A DNA stretch of 64,000 nt from Typhlomys cinereus (GCA_023101885.1 JALPQD010000225.1:1922001-1986000); one strand, 5' to 3'. Shown: positions 1-12,707, counted from the stretch's first letter. Translations and numbers: made by a program. Notes: a model not told the origin generated them from the sequence alone.

Positions 1-621
1 ACTGCATTTGTCCTCATCAGATCTCACAGTTTTTACTTCTTTCTGCCTGATTCCATGCTCTTTTTTTCATAAATATGAACAAGAATGCTAAAAAGTGGCC
101 ATGCCACACTGTCAAGACTGTCTTGTCTTGAAAGTTCTTCTGCCAAACACTTGAATTTAATTTCTGGCAAGCTTACAAGACAAGGGAAAATTCAATCAAA
201 CTTTCTGGCAATGCCCCTAGTCCAGTTTTCAACACAGTCTCTGTTCCCCTATGGACAATCACAAGCTGGGCTTCCACTGTCTGCGCCTTTCACAACATTA
301 CTCTCTTACAGACGCTCACAAGAATGGCCTTTTTGGCCCAAGATGCAAAGCCTTTTCTAGCACAAGGTTCCAAAGTTCTCTACATTTCTCATAACAAACC
401 AGCCACATCACAGTCACTAGCCAATAGCCACAATAATTACCATACTATCAGATAACATCTTTTCTCAGCTTCACAAACAACAACTTCACTTTTTGGTACT
501 GGATTATCAATCTCACATAGCAACATCCCATTTCTTTGGTACAAATTTCTCTCAACTTCAAATTAATTCACATTTTGGTACCAGATAATCTTAGTCTCAC
601 AGCAATACCCTACTTTTGGTA
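1..621 (-). mobile_element. MaLR retrotransposon internal region (fragment)
   Basis: Read on the minus strand, the sequence just inside the adjacent LTR has the repeated 'ggtacca' segments typical of the 5' internal region of mammalian apparent LTR retrotransposons (MaLR, ERVL-related). The remainder down to base 1 is degenerate and has no ORF of note; short open frames here are chance. The region next to the LTR is partly duplicated: units beginning near 482 and 564 repeat with a period of about 82 bases. The element runs off the left edge of the window. MaLR internal regions are non-autonomous and code for no complete protein. Confidence 0.6.
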
Positions 622-960
622 CCAATTTCTATATTAATTACTTTTTTTTTTTTTTTTTTTTTTTGCTGCTATGTGAGAACACCCAAAGTCAAGGAATTTA
701 AGGAAGAAAGGGGGATTTATTCAGCTTGCATTCAGAGGGGAGATACAGTTTTTCAAGGCATAAAAGGCATGGCTGTCTGGCAGGAGCTGGAGGCAGGCTA
801 AGTCATTCTATCCAGGAGGCTGAGAGCTACTAGACTATATATACTACAAGAATAGAACTCTCCCAGAAGTAGGGGGGAATTAATCCACCTCAAGGCCTAC
901 CCCTTGTGACTACCTGCTTCCAGCAACGTTCTGTCCAGTGGTATGGCATGTTCAGACCTT
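622..960 (-). mobile_element. MaLR-type LTR
   Basis: On the minus strand this has the order seen in rodent MaLR LTRs: a diverged head, an 'ctggaagcaggtagtcac'-like middle, then an AATAAA signal (TTTATT at 717-722 on the plus strand) and a tail of the 'caaagtcaaggaatttaagg' type. A T24-like run (about 641-664) interrupts the 3' end on the plus strand. It joins directly to internal sequence at lower coordinates, so this is the 5' LTR of a partial element. A related copy lies at 36500-36838. Confidence 0.65.
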
Positions 961-1357
961 TTATCTTATAAACTCCTATTTTTTTACACTACTAACAAAG
1001 GTGCATTGAGGTGAGTTTGGAGGCAAATGGGCCACCAGAGTCTGGGCAGCCAGTCCTCTGGCTGCTGGAAGGTGAGCGCAGGCCAGCCTCATTCCTTCTC
1101 TGATCTGTGTGATCAGGATGTAGAGCAGGCAAACTCTCTGGCTGCTTTGGTTTGCGTAATATTTTGATATATTTTCTCTGCAAAGGGTAAAGAAGTATTT
1201 GAGGCTTTTAGGGCTGTGAGGCACCACTGAGAATCTTGAAGTATTTGCAGAACAAGAAAGAAATGTTCATAAATTTTGAAGTGCTCCAATATAAAAGTAT
1301 TTATTGAGTACAGTTTTCACAAAGCCAGTCTTCCAATTAGGAAATTGGATTTGCTGT
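961..1357. other. Unassigned sequence
   Basis: Single-copy-looking, with no gene, RNA or repeat that I recognise. The overlapping short minus-strand ORFs have no features of a real protein. Confidence 0.4.
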
Positions 1358-1485
1358 TTTAAAGATTTTTTCTGAGATGGAGTTTTCTATGTAAGCTTAC
1401 TTCAGCGTGAGTATATCTCAAACTGGCCATCCTCCTGCTTCAGCCTCTGAGTGCTGAGGCAATAGATGTTTGCCACTATGCCTGA
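1358..1485 (-). repeat. Degenerate B1-like SINE
   Basis: Reads on the minus strand like the 7SL-derived B1 family: the plus strand carries 'aactggccatcctcctgct' followed by 'cagcctctgagtgctgag', the reverse complement of the B1 internal region. Many substitutions indicate an old copy. No target-site duplication is evident. Confidence 0.6.
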
Positions 1486-1755
1486 CTTTGATGATGGAAA
1501 TTTGTACTTGTGATGAAAAGATGTGTCAGGAGAAGCAATTCTTGGTTGCCAAGTCATGCACAAGCCAGATCTAAGCTAGAATTAGCCTGTGGGATGCAGA
1601 GTACCAAGCACCACAGAGCACTAGAAGAAGAAAGCAGAAAAATGCAGCTGAAAGCAGGCTCAAGGAAAAGTGCTTCTGCAGGTGGAGAAGCAGGCAATTA
1701 GGCAGTTTTAGAGCAGCCATGCTGGTCTCTGAAAGTCACTGAAGGTCACCCTCAG

Positions 1756-2340
1756 GGCTGGGATTGTCCTGAAGAAAACATACCTTATTAATCTGGAGAA
1801 ACTGATTTTAGTCATGCATAGAGATAAGGTCACCAAATTCTCCTAATTCTTTGTTTATAAAAGGTTGTGGAGATTAGTTCTCCATTATAGATAAACTCTA
1901 ACAAGAATCCAGCCACAATATTAAATGGTCAGACCAATGAGATGTAGGGGACCAAAAGTTCCAGTGAGCTTTGCAGAAACTGGAGCTAACCAATAGGAAA
2001 AGCTACTTTTCCTGGGTCTGCCCAAGACTAAATAACCCTGACCATGGTACCCATCTTTGGCTCCCTTGCCCTTCACGGACTGCATGTCTGTGAGTTCCTT
2101 TCCAGCTTCCTTGCCCCTCATGGAACTCCATGTCTGGAATCCATGAGTTCCTGTCATTTCTCTTGTCCCTCATGGATTGTGTTTGGAGTCCCTGAGTTCT
2201 GCTTGACTCTCTTGCCCATTGTAGATTCATGTCTGTGAGTTCTGTTCTTTCTTTTCCGTAATAAATTCTGCCTTAATATTCTACACATGTTCTGGTTTCA
2301 GTCTTGGACTCCTGAACACAAGAACCTGGACAAACATGAC
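1756..2340 (+). mobile_element. Solo LTR, family LTR-A copy 1
   Basis: About 585 bases shared with segments at 20295-20834 (minus), 23305-23842 and 31672-32280. Shared landmarks in order are a 'taatctggagaaactg' block, a 'gataaactctaac' segment, a CCAAT box ('accaatagg' near 1990), phased units ending in 'tgagttc' (at about 2091, 2144, 2193 and 2235), and a polyadenylation signal AATAAA at 2260-2265 followed by 'ttctgccttaat'. The order CCAAT, AATAAA, then a short terminal segment is that of a retroviral-type LTR (U3-R-U5). No coding remnant is attached. The exact start is uncertain because homology to copy 2 extends a little upstream ('cagttttag' near 1702). The ERV class is not assigned. 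Confidence 0.65.
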
Positions 2341-3009
2341 CCCAGAGAACTCACATCATTTTGGTGAGCATAGCCAGGAGATCACAACTCTGTGACAGCA
2401 AGGCTGAAAAGAAAACCCACAGGCTGAGGCAAAGATTTGATTCTGAGTGATCAAAGAATCAGGCAAATTCCTTTACAAATAAGATATTGACTGTTTATCC
2501 TGATGTTGTTGAGAGTTTTCACACTGGCAGCATTCTTTGACAAGTCATTTTTATGATTGTTTTATGAGCCTGGGAAAAGTGACTTTTTCTCATTGGTGTG
2601 TTCTAGTTTTTGTGAACCTGACTGGTCTGTTATGGCCCCAGCTGGACAGGCAGAACAGACCTCTGTGACTGGGCTGAGGAATTTAGTTATATACATTTGA
2701 GGAGCTACTCTGCACCTATATCTGTGTAGTTCATATTCATATACCTTCACAAAGGATCAGGGAAATTTGGTACCTTATAGTGATGAGGTTGGTGTCAACT
2801 TCTGCATAGGAGACCTTCAAAAGACTTTTCCAGCAACCTTTCTACTCTGTCCTATTCTAAGCTACCTAAAAAAATTCAATGAAAACTTAGTGACTAACTT
2901 TGACAGTGTGTTATATTGAACTTTAGAAGTTATGACAGTCAAATAAAATTGCAAATTAATGCTTTTTTCTTTGTAGATGTTATATATTATGAAATAATTT
3001 TACATTTTT
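2341..3009. other. Unassigned sequence left of a SINE
   Basis: No gene or family recognised. It could include a trace of internal ERV sequence after LTR-A copy 1, but nothing confirms this. The last 14 bases (2996-3009) are the target-site duplication of the next SINE. Confidence 0.4.
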
Positions 3010-3064
3010 TAAAATTTTTTTTATTTTTATTATTTATTCAAGTGTGCATGGATGCGTGTGTATG

Positions 3065-3118
<54 letters not shown>

Positions 3119-3315
3119 GAACCACGGACGAAGTCGGGAATCACCATGAACCGCCTCCACCTCCTCCTTGTGTATTCTGCCCCGGGATTCACAGGACCAG
3201 AAACGCAGGCCGCCCCCGCTTCCCCCTGGCGTCTATACGTGGGGTCTAGGATCGGAACTCAGGACCTTCTGCCTGCAAGGCAGAGGCTTAACCCCTTAGC
3301 CACCTCTCCAGCCCC
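3010..3315 (-). repeat. tRNA-derived SINE (B2-superfamily-like), copy 1
   Basis: On the minus strand it starts 'ggggctggagaggtggct', the head of the B2-type SINE superfamily. A Pol III A-box-like segment and a B-box-like segment follow, then a unique body ('ggcctgcgtttctggt'-like), a (CA)n tract (plus-strand TG run 3067-3115) and an A/T-rich tail. The element is bounded by a 14-base duplication 'aattttacattttt' at 2996-3009 and 3316-3329, showing insertion by L1-driven retrotransposition. Cys/Val-rich open frames across it are only translations of the TG run. Confidence 0.85.
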
Positions 3316-3329
3316 AATTTTACATTTTT

Positions 3330-6300
3330 ATAAAAAATTCTACATCCAGTTTAAGGCAGGTCTCTAAATAAAATCAAACATTCCCTGTAAAATGACTTGA
3401 AGATATGCTCTCATTTTTATTGTGCAGTGTATGCATACTTTGACTGTGGGACAGAAGACAGTAAGTTCCATATTTCATTTTAGGCTAAGCAAATATCTTG
3501 TGGTCCAAAGAGAAGTGTAGCCCATAGCTTTCCTGAGATTGATATATCACAGTCTGGTTTTTGTGAAAGAAAATGCTTAACAAGAGTAAAATGCTGGGAT
3601 GATGTCATAAAATGTCATGAAATGCAGGAGGTGGGCTTCTGGGCATATCTATGAAGAATTATTCAGTAAAGGATCATATTTTCTACATGTATCCATGTGT
3701 GTCATGAAAAGTGACTTAAAGGACAGTCCTGGAGATATGTCATGATTAGTTCAAACCACTGGAGTTTCTTGGTGGGGACTGTTTCAAAGGCATGATCTGC
3801 TACTCAGTTACACATAGTCAACAGAGTGTGCTGAGAGCTTAAAGTTCAGTCATATCAGGATGTGATGTCTGCATTAGCTCTTGTTGCCTGGGATCACAGA
3901 GGGGAGCTAGATTGGGAAAAAGAAAGTTAACAGAGATGACAATCAAAGATGTAAGGACTGATGGTATCTGGTGAGATTTGGTCAACTGTGTCAATGAAAC
4001 CAGAACCTATACCACTGAAATATAATGGAATATTATTAAAACCTATACTCTATAAAGCTTTTCTTAGCCCTCCTCCTTTCCACTGGGACTGAGATAAGAG
4101 ATTGATTTCTGCCCTTAGAAAACATCAGTCCTTACTGCATCTGGTTATCTCAGTATCTAGTTCCTGCTACCCTTCCTTAGCAAATAAAGTAGGTAACTAC
4201 TTAGAAGACTGTGACATTTCTTAGGTGGATCATTGTCAGAAAGGGCTCCTCTTCTTCCTTTTGCTCAAACAAGATTTGCATAGTAGCCTATGTAAACCAT
4301 CTTTAGGGCCTTTTTGGCTTATTATTGGTCATGACTGGTAATGCCAGAAAGTCATCTGATCAGAGTATTAAATAGGTTTTTTGGGGGTATTCGTGTCTAG
4401 AGTTTCATTCCTGGCTGTTATCCCACAACGCATCTTTGGACGTCATGTAATGTGAAACAATACTTTTGTTATTTTGGAAAATCTGAGGGAGGTTTGTGTT
4501 GCTTGGAACCAAAAATATTGTGAAGAACAATTAAATAGCCAGCAGTATCGTTTGTTGTTGAAAAGAAACAAGTAGGTTGTGACAGAAGAGTTAAATATCA
4601 CTCCCAACGGGTTAGGAGGCACAGGACTCTGACATGCCAGCTAGATTTCAACTGAAGTTAAATCAAGTAACAGGTCAGTCATTTTTTTACTTCCAGGTTA
4701 TATCCTCTCTTGCTATTATTTTTTTCTTTGCTTACTAGAGACAGAGAAAATAGCAAACACTTTAAAGCTCTCCTGTAAAGATGCAACAAAGTGTTATAGT
4801 GATCCTTATACAAGGCAATTTTCCTTGCAGCATGCTTGCCTATGGTCCTCAGATACAAAAAAAAAAAAAAAAAAAAAAAAAAACTATCTGCCATGACAAA
4901 AATCTTGACTGTAGCGTAACACCTTCAACAGGTTTCGACAATCCTTAATAACCAGTGAAATACTTTCTACAAATGAGATTATTTTGTATGAGATCATTTT
5001 TAAGAACATATGTCAATATCATGTATGCATATGTGAATATACATATATATACACATATACAGATATCATGTATATATGCAGATGTGCTCAACTATCTGAC
5101 ATTTTTCTGTATAACATTTTAGTTGTAGTTGGATATCAAGTATGAAAAGTAGTTCTCAAGGCACTTCTGCTCATATGATCAAAACCATTTCTAAAAGCAG
5201 AGAGGTTTTGCAAATGTTAATACACTTAAGTTAACATAGTTTCATTTTAAGATTTGCACGGGGCTATCCAGCACAGCATGGATAATTTGCAAAGAATACA
5301 GTCAGTGCATGTTAGGTTGAACACTTTAAAGGTGTGAGATGGCTAAGCTTCACAACTGGCTGAGCATTCTGCATGTAGATATGACTTCATGAGGAAGTTT
5401 CCAGAACTAGTTCCTGAGCCTGAACTTTATGCTGCTCCACTGCTTCATCATGGCCTGGGAATGCTCCACTACCACTCTCTCTGGAGTTCTCTAGTGTAAG
5501 GGTCCCAACCGATTGGTTTATCCACTTCTACCCATGGAGCCAGAATGACCTGGTCAGAGACAGAAAAGGCTGGTGCATGTCAGACATAATGGCTATAGAT
5601 GAGGCCAGTGACGTACTGTTATCATTTTAGGTGTAGAGGTTTGTTTTCTCTGTGAAATAAAGAATTATTAAGCAGAAAAATAACTGAGAAAATTTGCATT
5701 TATTTTAAGACTTTTTTTTTTTAATTTTTTTTTTTAAGTTTTCAAAGGAAACTATAGGATCAGAGACTCTGGAAATCCAAGTGGCTGCCATAGGAAGATA
5801 TGCTTAAAGTTTGGTAAGCAGTCAAGTGGTGAGATTAGAAACTAGAATCCTCCGAAAAAGCATCAGAAAGTCTGCAAACACAGGGATAAGTATAGATGAC
5901 AGCACAGAGGAGGAGGAATGTGTTGCTTTTTGAGCACCAGAGTTCAATGAGCATGAGGCTTACATGATAGGGGTCTTGCCATGCCTGTGTCTTGCTGAGA
6001 GAGAGAAAGTGGGAGGGGGCTGAGAGATGGGTTTTGAAAGACAAGGTGGACACTTCCTATCTCTTTGTCCTATCTTCAGGTAAATCAAATTCCTGGGAGA
6101 TAAAAATCCCACTCAGGTGTAAATTAAGACCGAAGCTGAACAGGTACAAATGAAAATTATAGCTGAGATGAAAAGTACGGTATTGCAATTAATCTCAGTT
6201 TATGCATCACAGATGGACAAATGTAAACACTTGAAGACTTAGCATTAATTACCTCTGAAATGTGCCATACAAAATACAGAGAGATGAGGAACAGAGGTCA

Positions 6301-8105
6301 AATACAGGAGCTAGGGGACAGAAAGTAACATGCTATACACCTAACTGAACTATTTGTACTGGATGAGGTACAAAATATTTGGAGAAGTCATGACTTTATT
6401 TTTTCCTTTACTTTATTAAAAGCTGTAAGGCCAGGTGATTAATTTAAAGGTGGAAATGGGGATTTTAGTGTTACCAGGGAAATGGGAAGCAGGTTCTAAA
6501 GAAAATATGAATATAATATCTGAAAGAAACTTCGTGAACTTATCACAAAAATATTCTGTCATCATTGTTAGTCTTGTAGGAAAAAATAATCCTGAGAAAA
6601 CTATTTTAAACCCAAGGCTGTTGCTCTCTTTCCCTTTCATTGTTTTTTATATATGCAAAAAATAAATAGTTTTAGGCAAGAACAATAAAATTAGATCAAA
6701 ACATTTATGCTACCTAGGTTTAATTTTCCCTTGCTGCATATGTAAAATGCCCTTCTACATGCTAATTTGCAAAGTTTGCAGGTGTTTTATCTAGACTCAT
6801 CAGAACTCATTTAATCTATTTCCTTTTTTCCTGTTGACAGAGGTTCATGTTACTTTCTACTTTTTTTCAGTGCAAACATTTAAATGAAAATAGCGGTTCA
6901 CCTACGGCCTGCTGTTCCTCAGTCATCTCTCTGAAAACTCTAGGGGAATCAAATGAATAATTATTAGACAAAAATTTAAAGTGCTGACTCACGTGGTCAG
7001 TTATAAATGAATGCATCAAAATCAATGGTCTTCCTGATATACCCACAGGGAATGGTTAGATATTGCAATGGAAAATTAGATCCTGTCCACAGTGGCAATA
7101 AAAACATCAAATGCCCAGAAATAAATAAGAATTGTAAGATTTGTGGCCTCGTGGCTTGGAAATGGTTTAATTTGCCTGGAAATGCTTATTAGCTCAAACA
7201 CTCAGAGTGGTGGAGAGACCTTTAAGAGGCAGGAGCTGATGGGAGGGATTATGCCTCTATGGGGAGTTAATGCTTTCTTTTGAGAGTGCTTTTTTTTTTT
7301 TTCTGGAAAGACTCCTGGGAGCAGGTTGTTGTAAATCTATTTGGCTGCACACATTGTTTCTACCATTTAGCTGTGAAAGGTGTGCTGAACCTGTATCATA
7401 TACTGCTTCTCATCCCCATTCAAATTCCTAGAAATGATGTATTTAAAACAAATCTACAGTAATGCTGGAAGGCCATAGACATGCTCTAGGTCCATGGATA
7501 GTACATACTATGGAAACCCTTGACACAGTTGCTTCAGATTGAATTGGATAGGGAATCAGCCTATACCATGACCAAGGTGATGGCAGGTGAGTCAATGGAG
7601 GAGGGAAAGACTTTGGAGTAACACGGAACTACTGTGTGAGCTGCCACAGAAGTGAGGGGGACTCAGAGACATTTGTTTAGAGTCAATGTGTGGGATCTCT
7701 GCCCAGAAGGAAGAGTTATGTGCTAGGCTAGGACACATCTGGAAGAACCAAAAATTGTTGGACAAACTACAGGTAGTTAGTTGTTCCTGTTCTTCTGATA
7801 ATGAATAAGAGAAGGTACCATATCTCCAGATAGTGAATGGCAGACTTCAGAATTGCAAATACATTAGACAATCTTTGCATGAGAAGTAACTTAAGTCTAC
7901 TTGATCATTCTATATAATGTGTGCATTAAAGGATATTTAAGAATTTTCTAATTTTTCATTTGGATATACACTGTGCAGTAATGCTTCATGCCCAAGTCTC
8001 TGTGAACATCTGTGTGAGTGTAACTGATGTCTTCAGAGAAGTGTGCTAAGACATTGTAACCTTTAAAAAACTATTTAAACATATCACTTAGAGAGGAGAC
8101 ACGTT
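3330..8105. other. Long stretch without recognised genes or elements
   Basis: I see no gene, RNA or clear repeat apart from simple tracts: A-run at about 4858-4883, alternating purine/pyrimidine 'atatatacacatatac' near 5040-5060, and T-rich runs near 5709-5735. Open frames are all under 80 codons and lack protein-like composition. Diverged old repeats may be hidden here. Confidence 0.45.
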
Positions 8106-8109
8106 GATG

Positions 8110-8480
8110 CCCATGCTATAAAAAATTATTTTGGACAAGAGAGGTTTCTTAGACACAGAAAGACAAATGCCACTTGTTCTCTCTTATATGTGGATGCTAG
8201 CATTAAAATTCTGAATGATGCACTTGGTTTGCAATTCTTGTAGCAATCAGGAACCAATAATTAGGAGAAGGGGAGGGAAAGTTAGGGCAAAGACCTTAGA
8301 AGAAGAGATAAAGGATAACACCTGAGTGGGAAATGCTTGGGAGGAGGATGAGGGGCTGGCATATTGGAGGGCCTGAGGGAGAACAGAAAGCACTAAAAAC
8401 AATGGATGCCATTAGATAGAAATCTCCTGTGTTATCAATATGTCAAATGACATTTTAGTATTAAAAAAAAGGAACAAAAT
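8110..8480 (+). mobile_element. Old L1 3'-end fragment
   Basis: Contains 'cacagaaagacaaatgcc' followed by 'cttatatgtggatgctagc', which corresponds to the end of L1 ORF2, then an untranslated part ending in an A-run (8462-8469). Strong divergence and the style of the ORF2 end suggest an old mammalian L1 subfamily. No open frame survives. Confidence 0.6.
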
Positions 8481-8489
8481 CAGGTATTC

Positions 8490-9114
8490 CCTGTACAGGG
8501 GAGCACAGAGAGAAGAAGATGGGCCAAAATAAAAAAAATGTCCCGGGCTGCTCCAACTGTAACCCAGAGCCAATTAAACAATATCAGAAGCAATAGATAT
8601 GTAATAGCATCTGATGAGTTATGGTCAGAGAAACCTTAAAGGTTTTAAACAATATAGACTTTTGTCATTGCCCCTGGTTGCCCCATACCCCAAAAACTGA
8701 CAGCAAAACCCTATTACTGAGGAAGAAATACATGTGTATCAGAGAACATAGACAAAAACACCAGCTAGAATTGATCTGGAAGCTTACTCCTTGCTGGACA
8801 GCTTTCATAGTCCCAGAAAGTGCTATGCAAACTACTGGGGAAAAAAGCAATTAACAGTCTCATCAATCTGTGAAAACTGTAATCTTAAATAGCGATTACC
8901 CTGGCAAAGCATGATCATCAGTATAATTGTGGCATGAATGGCAAGGGGCTAACCAACAGCTTTCTGATTGGATTTAAGGCCCACTTTTCAGCAGGAATTA
9001 CAGTTTTGGAACTGTAAACTGCAACAAGAATCTATGAAAGGAGGGAGCATAGACCCCAGGTAGAGTGCAAACTATGAAGGTTCAGCTATAAATTCACTAT
9101 ATCAAACTGCCTTT
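8490..9114 (+). mobile_element. Older rodent L1 3' UTR, first part (split)
   Basis: Matches by eye the 3' untranslated region of older rodent L1s (Lx-like), for example 'ggacagctttcatagtccc' and 'ctttctgattggatttaagg'. The same element resumes at 10193 with the next part of the 3' UTR; the gap is filled by an L1 of similar age in the opposite orientation. Confidence 0.7.
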
Positions 9115-10192
9115 CATTATTTTTTAGTTAATGTTACATACATGAATATGGTAACTTTATAATACTTTCAACTTTTCATCACAAATCTCTTTCCCTCCTC
9201 TTCCCCTTATAGCCCTTCATCTCTCCTGCCAGACTTACCCCTATTTTCAAGTCTTTTCACTTGTGTGGCCCACTATGTATCATCTAGTTTGTCTTGGATG
9301 ACATATACCTAACATGATTCATGCTCCAACAAGCATCCTGGATCAATGGATTGAGGAAAGCATCCTCCTTTACTTCTCCATCAGTATTAGTCCTCATCAG
9401 TCTCTGAGAGAGGTGTGGAGCTTCTTGAGATCTTTCTGATGATATGGTGAGATGTTAATAAGACAATTCCCACGTAATTTTTGTGTAAGTATATACATAT
9501 CTGCCATGAAATCTTGTATATCATGATTGTGTCATATCCAGGAGATAATGCCTGATCCACCAAGTTCCCACTTCAGGCTCTTACAATCTTGTCGCTCTCT
9601 CTTCCACAACATTCCCTGAGCTTTGGGGTGACGTGATGGTGGATGAGGCTTATATGTCCTGTTTAGGGACAAGCAGTACACAGACACTTATTTCTTGCAT
9701 TTTGGCAAGTTGTATTTTTCAGTAATACACACCTTCTGCTATAGAAGGCTTCCAGGTTTAGTACTGAGTGCTATTCTAATCTATGGATATAATAACAGGT
9801 ATTTACAAAGCAATTTGATGTACTCTCTTCCAGCTAAACATTCACAGTCCCTTGTGATCTATTTATTTTCCTTTCATAAGTTCTTGTTCTAATTTACAGT
9901 AACAGGAATGTGTTCCATTCTGACAAGTGGGTCTTAAATCTGATTAGAAAGCTGTTGGTTGTCCCTTGCTACTCATGCCACTATTATAAAGATAATCACT
10001 TGTTGCCATGGTGATTATTATTATAACTTGCAGACCTCACAGGTTGATGAGATCTGTGAGGTTGTTTTTCTCCCCCAGTAGCTTCTACAAAACTCTCTGA
10101 TACTATGTAAGATAGCAAGGAAAGAGGAAATTCCTAAACCAGTTCCAGCTAGTTTTTTGTCCATGTTCTATGATCCATATGTGTTGTATCTT
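9115..10192 (-). mobile_element. L1 3' end inserted in reverse inside another L1
   Basis: The reverse complement of the same type of L1 3' UTR. The 'gtgggtcttaaatctgatt' segment near 9926-9944 is the antisense of 8963-8981. The 3' end with its A-rich tail lies at 9115-9140 (plus-strand T-rich). Imperfect flanking copies 'tatcaaactgccttt' (9100-9114) and 'catcaaaatgtcttt' (10193-10207) match at 12 of 15 bases, as expected for an old target-site duplication. Confidence 0.7.
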
Positions 10193-10892
10193 CATCAAAA
10201 TGTCTTTTAAACAACTGTTATTCTATTCATAGATTGGCGGAGCCATCAACACTCAATATAGAAGCTTCCTACTGCAAAGGAAGGTATCACAGAAAATCAC
10301 AACTGGTCAAAGTGCAGAAAATATGTGACTGTGGAGTATTTGGCCCTGAAGAGACATCCTGAGTTACCTCCATTGCCACCACAAGGAACGTGTAGAAGAG
10401 ATGATTAAGATTATAAGAGTCATAAGTGGTGCAAAGTAGCAGCCAGATACTATCTTCTATATATAACAGGGCTGTTGTTTTCATGAATTCACTGCAACAG
10501 TGTATATCCCCACAAGATATGAATGGGAATTGTCCTGGTGATATTTCATCATGGAAGAGGAAAGGCCTCAAGAGACACCACGCATCCCTGAGAGACTGAT
10601 GAAGGTTAATGCGGATAGGAGGAAATGCAAAAATGATTTCCTCAGTATTATACCCCCTGATACAAGATTCATGCTGTAACAAGTACTCATGCATACGACA
10701 TCAAAGACAAACCATCTGAAACCTAGTGGATCACAAAAGTAAAAAGACATGAAAATAGGAAGAAGACTGGCAGGAGAGAAGAAAGGTTGTAATGAGAAGA
10801 AGTGGGAAGATGGAATTGGGATTTAAGGGATGAAAATATTGTAACTTCCCTATATTCATGCATGATATACAAAAATAAAACATTTAAAAAGT
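10193..10892 (+). mobile_element. Older rodent L1 3' UTR, second part
   Basis: Continues the element begun at 8490: 'agattggcggagccatcaa', then 'tatgtgactgtggagtatt', then a terminal 'aaaataaaacatttaaaaa' at the 3' end near 10870-10890. The 135-codon minus-strand ORF at 10287-10694 is a chance frame antisense to this 3' UTR and has no protein features. Confidence 0.7.
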
Positions 10893-12701
10893 TATCTTGG
10901 ATAGCATTCCTTAAATTCTGACAGTTTGTCATTTACTAATCCCATTCATCAGTGACCAGATCAAATAATGTTTCCATTTGCAAATACACATTCTTAGAGA
11001 AATGAATGTTATTCAAGATTAGGTATTCTTCATTGAATAATCAGTCAGGTTATGATGTACCTCCTAAGTGTTGTGATTGTTGACATGTTCCACCATGCTG
11101 GACTAGACACCACACCATACTTAATGAAGAACAAGCTTCTTGGTTCACATACCCGAGCATTTAAAAAGCTGTGAGATGTGCATTGTTATTCTATGGGGTG
11201 ATTTGAGATGCATCAGCATTTAGGGTCCTGTTCACTTATTCAGTCACCAGGGACAGAATTGATACAAACCATTTTTGAGGAAAAGCTTGACTGGCTCTGC
11301 CTGTGAGCCAAAGGGATAAAGGAGCCCTGAAGGGGAAAGCATTCTTCCAAGCAGTCGAGTTCCTCAGTTCTGCCAAATATTAAGTGTTGTTTCCAGTTTT
11401 CCTTTTTCCCATCGGTAGTGCACCATGCATGGGTTGTACCAGGCTTAAAAACTCATTCTTACTCTGTTAATGGCCTGAATGAGTCATTTTCATTCTCATT
11501 TCACTTTGCTGTTGACTCTGGTTCTTTCTTGTAGTTTAGTGTGTCCTTATACTGTCTCTAGAACTCTTTCTCAGCGTATTATGAGGATGAGTTAAGTGGG
11601 AGGTCATCACACCGAAGAGATGACGGTCAAAAGTTACACTTTCAAATGATCACAGACACTCCAAAATGTTCACTTTAGACTACATAAACTTGAAATAACT
11701 GATGTCATCAATGAACAATTTTTGAAACCCCTTTTAGAATTTCTTCCTATCTTCTTAGCTGGATAAAGGTTTTCTATGGTTGAAAGAAAGATTCAATGGG
11801 CTCTTTCACTTCTGGAAGGACCCTAGTGTTTTATGGTGAAGTCCACAGACCTAGATGCTAAGCACAGTGGATAACTGACATGAAGTTTTTTTTTAATGTA
11901 TGATACAAATAAAGAGAGAAGTTTTTCTCTGTAAATAATTAGTGAACTGATCTTAAGGACATTCCCTGGGGTACATCTTAGAGAAACCCACAGAGGTGTC
12001 CTCTAAGGAAACCCTGATACTGAATGTACTTAGCTATTTCCTCAGAAGCATCTCAGCAACAACTTAAAGGCAAAAAAGTCAGTGAAACATTGTTCCTGGT
12101 GACCTGTATGTTATAGGAAAGCACCTTAGTTTTTTACTTAGGTATTACCCATCATGTGCTACTATGTCCTTGAAGAGTCATTTTTTTTTTTTGTGCTGGT
12201 ATCATGTTTTCTGATTGCTGATAATGGTTGTTATGGGTAGAAAATCTGAATTCATTTTACCCCTTATGAAGGACAATATTTGAACATCTGCTTATGACAT
12301 AGCCTTTAACTTTGCTCTTTTGTTGCATGCTATCTGTTTAATTATACTGAAGTGGTATCAAGACATGATGGAATGTTGCTGCTGGAAGAAGCTTAGATGT
12401 TACCAGGCTGTCGCGCTACAGGTTAGTTGAGAACTGCAGTAGAAGGCAACCTTGTAGTGGGATGCAACTCTTGCAGACTCTTGATGGTTGAGCCTCCATA
12501 CAACCTGTTCCAACCAGGCTAAATTGGAATGGTCAAGAAAAGTGCTCCACAGTTACTCAGATCAGACTGAGCAGGCTTAAGAGACTGCGTTTCATGTTAA
12601 CATGCAGACTCTCAGTATCATGGCTATAGTCTAAATCAGATTTAGATGGACAACAGAACATGACCCACTGAATTTAGAGGTCAGAAGATGAAATCTAAAA
12701 G
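10893..12701. other. Unassigned sequence
   Basis: No gene or family recognised. T-runs lie near 11887-11895 and 12181-12193. Open frames are short. Confidence 0.4.
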
Positions 12702-12707
12702 ATGGCC

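Noticed and set aside
3044..3367. Cys/Val-repeat ORFs over TG/CA runs (also at 17043-17399, 34919-35173, 61574-61895)
   Set aside because: They are translations of the microsatellite and body of SINEs that have their own target-site duplications; not proteins.
10287..10694. 135-codon minus-strand ORF
   Set aside because: It is antisense to an L1 3' UTR, with no domain and no conserved context.
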